The position numbers and the translations under genes were made by a program. A DNA stretch of 10,000 nt, taken from Desulfarculus sp. Lineage in GTDB: Bacteria > Desulfobacterota > Desulfarculia > Desulfarculales > Desulfarculaceae. Below the pieces are notes generated by a model that was not told the DNA's origin, did no database searches, and worked only from the letters and a program-made list of their open reading frames with translations. Shown here piece by piece: positions 6,222 to 10,000 of this stretch (position 1 is its first letter; each line of letters starts with the position of its first letter). The stretch spans positions 1 to 10,000 of the forward strand of contig JAIWNN010000061.1 in the NCBI GenBank assembly GCA_020216805.1. Direction: 5' to 3'.

Positions 6222-7184
6222 ATGCGCGTGGTTCACGGCCTGGAGGAGTTGCGGGAGCGCCATCCCGGGCCGGTGCTGACCATCGGCAATTTTGACGGCG
6301 TCCATCTCGGTCATCAGGCCCTATTCGCCAAGGCGGTGGAGCGCGCCAGCCAGATCAACGGCACCGCCATGGCCATGACCTTCGAACCCCACCCCATGCG
6401 GGTGCTGCGGCCGGCGGTGAACCTGCCCCTGATCACCCCCTTGGGCCAGAAGCTGGAGCTGATGGCGGCCTGCGGATTGCAAGTCACCCTGTGCGTGCGC
6501 TTCGACCAGGACTTCGCCCGGCTGTCGGCCGACGATTTCGTGGATAAGCTCCTGGTGGGTCGGTTGCAGGTGCGCGAGGTGGTGGTTGGTTACGATTTCG
6601 CCTTTGGCCACAAGGGGCTGGGCGATCTGGAGCTGCTGCGCGACAAGGGCTGGCGGCACGGCTTCGCGGTGCACGAGATGGGACCGGTGCTGGTGGATGG
6701 CCAACCGGTCAGCTCCACCCGGGTGCGCCAGGTGGTGCGCGGCTGTGATCTGGCCACCGCCCGCCGCCTGTTGGGGCGGCACTACCGCATCGCCGGGCGG
6801 GTGGTCAGCGGCCACGGCCGGGGCGGGCGGCTGTTGGGCTTCCCCACCGCCAACCTGCGGACCGAGGATGAACTGTTGCCCGGCGCGGGCGTCTACGCAG
6901 TTCTGGTGCAGCCCGAGCCCGGCGTCCTGTGCAAGGGCGTCACCAACATCGGCACCAACCCCACCTTCAGCAACGGTGGCCTGACCGTGGAGACCCACCT
7001 GCTGGACTACAGCGGCGACCTCTATGGCCGGGACATCGTGCTGCATTTCGTGGAGCATCTGCGCAGCGAGAAGCGCTTCGCCTCTCCCGAGGATCTGGCC
7101 AGCCAGATCGGCCAGGATGTGAGCCAGGCCCGGGAGCTGCTGGAGCCTTGGTTGCGGGGGGATAAGCAGCCCGCGCGCGATTAG
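6222..7184 (+). CDS. ribF: Bifunctional riboflavin kinase / FMN adenylyltransferase (FAD synthetase)
   Basis: RibF converts riboflavin to FMN and then FMN to FAD in the cytoplasm. The 320-residue protein has both domains. The N-terminal nucleotidyltransferase domain has GNFDGVHLGH at 22-31 and SSTRVR at 164-169, the HxGH- and ISSTxxR-type motifs for ATP binding. The C-terminal riboflavin kinase domain starts near G192, has GFPTAN at 206-211 for ATP and Mg binding, the NIGTNPTF loop, and catalytic E257 in VETHLLD. Length is normal for the family (about 305-325). I place the start at 6222 (MRVVHGLEEL) because family members begin at this point and AAGGGA (6206-6211) lies ten bases upstream. An in-frame ATG at 6201 would add seven residues but has no ribosome binding site. 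It stands alone, divergent from tRNA-Leu; no FMN riboswitch is visible in the short leader. Its stop overlaps the stop of the convergent glycosyltransferase gene. Confidence 0.96.
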   Translation: MRVVHGLEELRERHPGPVLTIGNFDGVHLGHQALFAKAVERASQINGTAMAMTFEPHPMRVLRPAVNLPLITPLGQKLELMAACGLQVTLCVRFDQDFARLSADDFVDKLLVGRLQVREVVVGYDFAFGHKGLGDLELLRDKGWRHGFAVHEMGPVLVDGQPVSSTRVRQVVRGCDLATARRLLGRHYRIAGRVVSGHGRGGRLLGFPTANLRTEDELLPGAGVYAVLVQPEPGVLCKGVTNIGTNPTFSNGGLTVETHLLDYSGDLYGRDIVLHFVEHLRSEKRFASPEDLASQIGQDVSQARELLEPWLRGDKQPARD

Positions 7185-9928
7185 CCGGGGTTGGGGGCGC
7201 CCGGCCCGGCCAGCCAGACTGACAGCTCGTAAACCGACCAGTAGAGCCGGGGATGGCCCTGGATCAGTCTCAGGCGCAGGTGGCGTGCGGCTTGGGGGCT
7301 GAACTCCAGGCGCAGGCGTCCGGTGTTGGCGGTCAGCAGGCGGTCGCCGCCAAAGACCAGCGGCCCCACCACCATTCGGCGATAGTCCACCCTTCGCCAG
7401 TTCTGGCCGTCGCTGGACAGTTCCAGCTCCAGCGCGACCGGCAGGTCCTGGGGCGCGGGCTGGGCCTCAAGCCCCAGGCCGGCCAGGACCAGCTCCCGGC
7501 CCAAGTCCATCTCCAGGCGGTCGCCGGCTTGGCGCGGACGGCCGGTGTCCCAGCGGCTGGCGGGGTTGTTGTCCCGGGCGGGGTGGGTGGTGCTACCGAC
7601 ATTGGCCCGCAAGCTCAGATCGACCGGGGACAGCGCCGAGCCGAGCCCTCCCGAGGGTCTGAGGTCCCAAAACAGCCGATGGCCACCGAGGTCGGCCTCC
7701 CGGAACCTAATTCCTTGATTGGCTAGTAATTCCAAGGTGTAATCCGCCTGGCTCGGATCCAGGGCCACCATCACCCCTCCAAGGTCGGCGGGCAGCACGT
7801 CCCGAGGCAGGATCGGCATGGGCCAGGATGGGGTGCTGGGCGGGGCCTGGGGCGCGGGCCGCAGGTCATGGGGCAGCCAAGCCTTGAGGCAGAGGTCGCC
7901 GAACACCGTCGTCACCCCCTGACGGCGGGCGTGCTCCACCACCGCCGCGGGGTCGACCGGCGGGTCCGCCGATCCGGGACGGTAGAGGCTCAACTCCTGG
8001 ATCGACCAATAGCTGTTTCTGGTCTGACCGGTCTGGACCAGGCGTAAATAACGGGCGGGTTGGGGAGGGAAACAGACGTCCAGGCGAGGGGCTCCGTCGC
8101 TGACCATGGCTTTGCCCCGGCACCAAAACATGGCTTGGATGGGGGGTTTGGCATGGATGGCCTGGGTCCAGGTTTGGCCGTCACGGGAGAGCAGGACTCG
8201 CAGGCCACAGGGTTGGTCGTCGACCCGGCCCGAGGCCAGGCGCAAGCGGCAGAGGTCGGGCACCTCCTGGCCCAGATCCAGCTCCAGCATCTGGCCGGCG
8301 GCTTGAGCGGCCAAGGGCGACCAGCGGGTGAGGGCGTCGCCATCCCAGGCCAGGGGCGCGTCCTGGGGATGGTCGCCCCCCCGCGCCCGCCATTCCCGCC
8401 GGTCCACCGCCCGCCAGCCGGGCTGGGGTGGGGTGATGTCGAAAAAGGCGGTGTATCCCCCCACCACCAGCCGCTGGCTGGCGGCCCCCAGGTTGCGCAA
8501 GGTGGATTCCAACAGCCGAGGCCCGCCCCGGCAGATCCAGGCCGGACGGGGGGCTTGGGCCACCAGGCGGTGGTGGGGCTCGTAAAAATGATCCAACTCC
8601 TCGCCGGCCCTGACCACGATCAAGCGTTCGCCGGATTCGAAGGTCAGGAGGGGGCAGTCCCAGTAGTCCAGGGAATAGGCCCGGGTGACCCCGCGCGCCA
8701 GGAGGGCGGCGATGAACTCCTGGCGGCCATGGACCTTCGCCTGGATCGTTTGACGCAACACCTGGTTGCCCAGGGGCGAGCTGATCCAGGCTCCGGCCAG
8801 GTTGGAGACCAACAAAAGCCCGCCCAACCCCAGGGCCAGCCAGGCCAGGCGGTTTCCCAGACGGGCCAACAGATAGCCGGTCAAGGGGATCAAGGCGGCG
8901 TAGAGCGGCACGAAATGACGGCGGGTGCTGCCCACCGGCTCCCCCTTGACCACGATCAGGGCTATGCCCAGCAAAAAGGCCAGAAGAAACAACTCGCTGC
9001 CGTCGCAGGCGCGGGCGTCCAGCCGCGCCAGACCCCACAAGGCCCGGCGGCGCATCCAGATCAGGTTGCCCAGGCCCAGCAGGCCAAGCAGCGCGATCCC
9101 TTGTGACACCCAGGGGAAGAGGGGCTGCAGGGTGGCGTCGTTCCAGGCCCCCAGCAACACCGGCAGGGCCACGCCGACCACGGCCTCGAAGACCTGGCCG
9201 AAAGGCTGGCTGGGCTTGGGCTGGAGCAGGAAGTGGAAGCTCTCCCAATGGTGGGTGAGGTTGAACCACCAGAAGGGCGCGCCGCCCACGAAGAATCCCA
9301 GCCAGATCAAGACGTGGCCTCGGCGGAAAAGCATCCGCCAGTCGGCCAGGACCTGGTACAGGGCGGTGGCGAGCAGGGCGTAGGCGATGAGGAAATGGGT
9401 CCAGAGGCCCAGGCCGGCCACCAGGCCGTAGGCCAGGTGGAGCCAGGCGCTGGCCCGGCGATGGACCAGGCGGAAGGTGAGCCAGAAGAGCAGCAGGGAG
9501 AAGAGCGGGATCTCGATGTAGGCCGCCCGGGGCAGGATCCCGTGGATGGCGAAGTAGTAGGGCGGAGCGGCGACCAACAGGCCGGTCCACCAGCCAGCGG
9601 CCGGACCCCACATGTTCCGGGCCGCCAGGAAGGCCACCGCCACCAAGGCCAGGGCCACCAACAGCGGGGCCAGGCAGAGGGTCTGGGGGGTGGAGCCGGC
9701 CAGGGCGAAGATCGCCGCCGCGACATAGGCCTCGATGGAGCCGCAGAAGGGCTGGCCATAAAAGAAAATGGGGAATTGGCCTTCCAGGATGTGGCGGGCC
9801 ATCAGGCCGGTGACCGCCATGTCGGCGTCGAGGTCGATATAGGGCAGATAGGCCAGGCGGATGGCCAAGGCCAGGAGCAGCAGGGCCGCCAGCCCGGCCC
9901 CGACGGCGAGTCCCGGGGTTCGGTTCAA
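7181..9928 (-). CDS. GT-C family membrane glycosyltransferase (GT39/ArnT-like) with two discoidin-like C-terminal domains
   Basis: This 915-residue protein has a membrane half (about 1-390, ten or more helices) typical of GT-C enzymes that transfer sugars from polyprenyl-phosphate donors at the outer face of the inner membrane. The first outer loop has the acidic DLDAD at 32-36 and the GQPFCGSIEAY region typical of the PMT/GT39 group. A soluble part follows (400-505). Residues about 506-649 and 770-905 each look like an F5/8 type C (discoidin) carbohydrate-binding domain: SRDGQTWTQ then ARYLRLV and YWSIQELSLY in the first, SSDGQNWRR then ARHLRLRL and YWSVYELSVW in the second. Such domains should face the periplasm and could hold the glycan acceptor. 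The start is TTG at 9928, taken because it overlaps the TGA of the upstream gene as TTGA, suggesting translational coupling. Its frame is open further upstream but that sequence encodes another gene in a different frame. Acceptor (protein, lipid or polysaccharide) is unknown. Confidence 0.82.
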   Translation of the reverse strand: MNRTPGLAVGAGLAALLLLALAIRLAYLPYIDLDADMAVTGLMARHILEGQFPIFFYGQPFCGSIEAYVAAAIFALAGSTPQTLCLAPLLVALALVAVAFLAARNMWGPAAGWWTGLLVAAPPYYFAIHGILPRAAYIEIPLFSLLLFWLTFRLVHRRASAWLHLAYGLVAGLGLWTHFLIAYALLATALYQVLADWRMLFRRGHVLIWLGFFVGGAPFWWFNLTHHWESFHFLLQPKPSQPFGQVFEAVVGVALPVLLGAWNDATLQPLFPWVSQGIALLGLLGLGNLIWMRRRALWGLARLDARACDGSELFLLAFLLGIALIVVKGEPVGSTRRHFVPLYAALIPLTGYLLARLGNRLAWLALGLGGLLLVSNLAGAWISSPLGNQVLRQTIQAKVHGRQEFIAALLARGVTRAYSLDYWDCPLLTFESGERLIVVRAGEELDHFYEPHHRLVAQAPRPAWICRGGPRLLESTLRNLGAASQRLVVGGYTAFFDITPPQPGWRAVDRREWRARGGDHPQDAPLAWDGDALTRWSPLAAQAAGQMLELDLGQEVPDLCRLRLASGRVDDQPCGLRVLLSRDGQTWTQAIHAKPPIQAMFWCRGKAMVSDGAPRLDVCFPPQPARYLRLVQTGQTRNSYWSIQELSLYRPGSADPPVDPAAVVEHARRQGVTTVFGDLCLKAWLPHDLRPAPQAPPSTPSWPMPILPRDVLPADLGGVMVALDPSQADYTLELLANQGIRFREADLGGHRLFWDLRPSGGLGSALSPVDLSLRANVGSTTHPARDNNPASRWDTGRPRQAGDRLEMDLGRELVLAGLGLEAQPAPQDLPVALELELSSDGQNWRRVDYRRMVVGPLVFGGDRLLTANTGRLRLEFSPQAARHLRLRLIQGHPRLYWSVYELSVWLAGPGAPNPG

Positions 9929-10000
9929 GGTCGGCTCTCGCGGCGCAGGGCGACGGCGGTGCGCAGGTACATGAACAGGTGGTGCAAAAATCGGGTCTTG
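9925..10000 (-). CDS. C-terminal end of an upstream gene, function not recognised (cut by window edge)
   Basis: The last 24 codons of a minus-strand gene end at TGA (9925-9927), which overlaps the TTG start of the glycosyltransferase gene. The visible tail KTRFLHHLFMYLRTAVALR followed by RESRP mixes an amphipathic or membrane-adjacent helix with a basic end, as is common at the C-terminus of membrane-associated glycosyltransferases. The other frames here read as proline/arginine-rich sequence, which favours this one. A role with the downstream glycosyltransferase is likely from the overlap but not shown. Confidence 0.6.
   Translation of the reverse strand, partial: KTRFLHHLFMYLRTAVALRRESRP

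Noticed and set aside
8060..9106. 348-codon plus-strand open frame opposite the glycosyltransferase
   Set aside because: It is a shadow of a gene with recognisable GT-C and discoidin-like domains; it is glutamine/glycine-rich without a domain pattern or ribosome binding site.

Overview
The window is GC-rich (roughly two thirds G+C by eye) bacterial chromosome with short intergenic gaps. A flavoredoxin-type flavin reductase, a membrane-anchored multiheme c-type cytochrome, and general gene style suggest an anaerobic or facultative Desulfobacterota (former Deltaproteobacteria, for example Desulfarculales-like). That assignment is inference; there is no rRNA or marker gene to fix it.

Layout. 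Positions 1-1107 (minus strand) hold a TetR-type regulator with a good sigma-70 promoter and a perfect palindromic operator, followed after one base by the 5' end of a thiamine-pyrophosphate (acetolactate-synthase-like) enzyme that runs off the left edge. Positions 1220-1874 (minus) hold a flavoredoxin-like flavin reductase and two consecutive hairpins behind it. Positions 2126-5860 (plus) hold a two-gene operon: a polytopic membrane protein, then an 885-residue protein with a cytochrome bd subunit I (CydA)-like membrane half fused to a class I cytochrome c domain, an 'NDLGMHC' domain and a seven-heme cytochrome region. Positions 5974-6169 (minus) hold tRNA-Leu(CAG) with its promoter and a shared hairpin terminator. 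Positions 6222-7184 (plus) hold ribF. Positions 7181-9928 (minus) hold a large GT-C membrane glycosyltransferase with two discoidin-like domains, translationally overlapped with the end of an upstream gene at the right edge.

The most interesting part is the operon at 2126-5860. By hand alignment the two membrane proteins are paralogues of each other, and both resemble CydA. The second keeps counterparts of the CydA high-spin haem/oxygen site (H24, E306, R309 and the glutamates E105/E112) but seems to have lost the low-spin b558 histidine. The first keeps counterparts of that b558 pair (H190, M237) but has lost the active-site glutamates. The pair may therefore be one respiratory complex in which the haem sites of a CydA-type enzyme are split between two subunits, wired to eight covalent c-type haems in the periplasm. 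Its substrate cannot be read from the sequence: it could be a cytochrome-c-linked oxygen reductase of the bd superfamily, or a quinol/cytochrome c electron-transfer complex.

The remaining genes are separate units: housekeeping flavin synthesis (RibF), a tRNA, envelope glycosylation, and a regulated TPP-enzyme operon. Nothing in the window looks like a phage, insertion sequence or CRISPR array.
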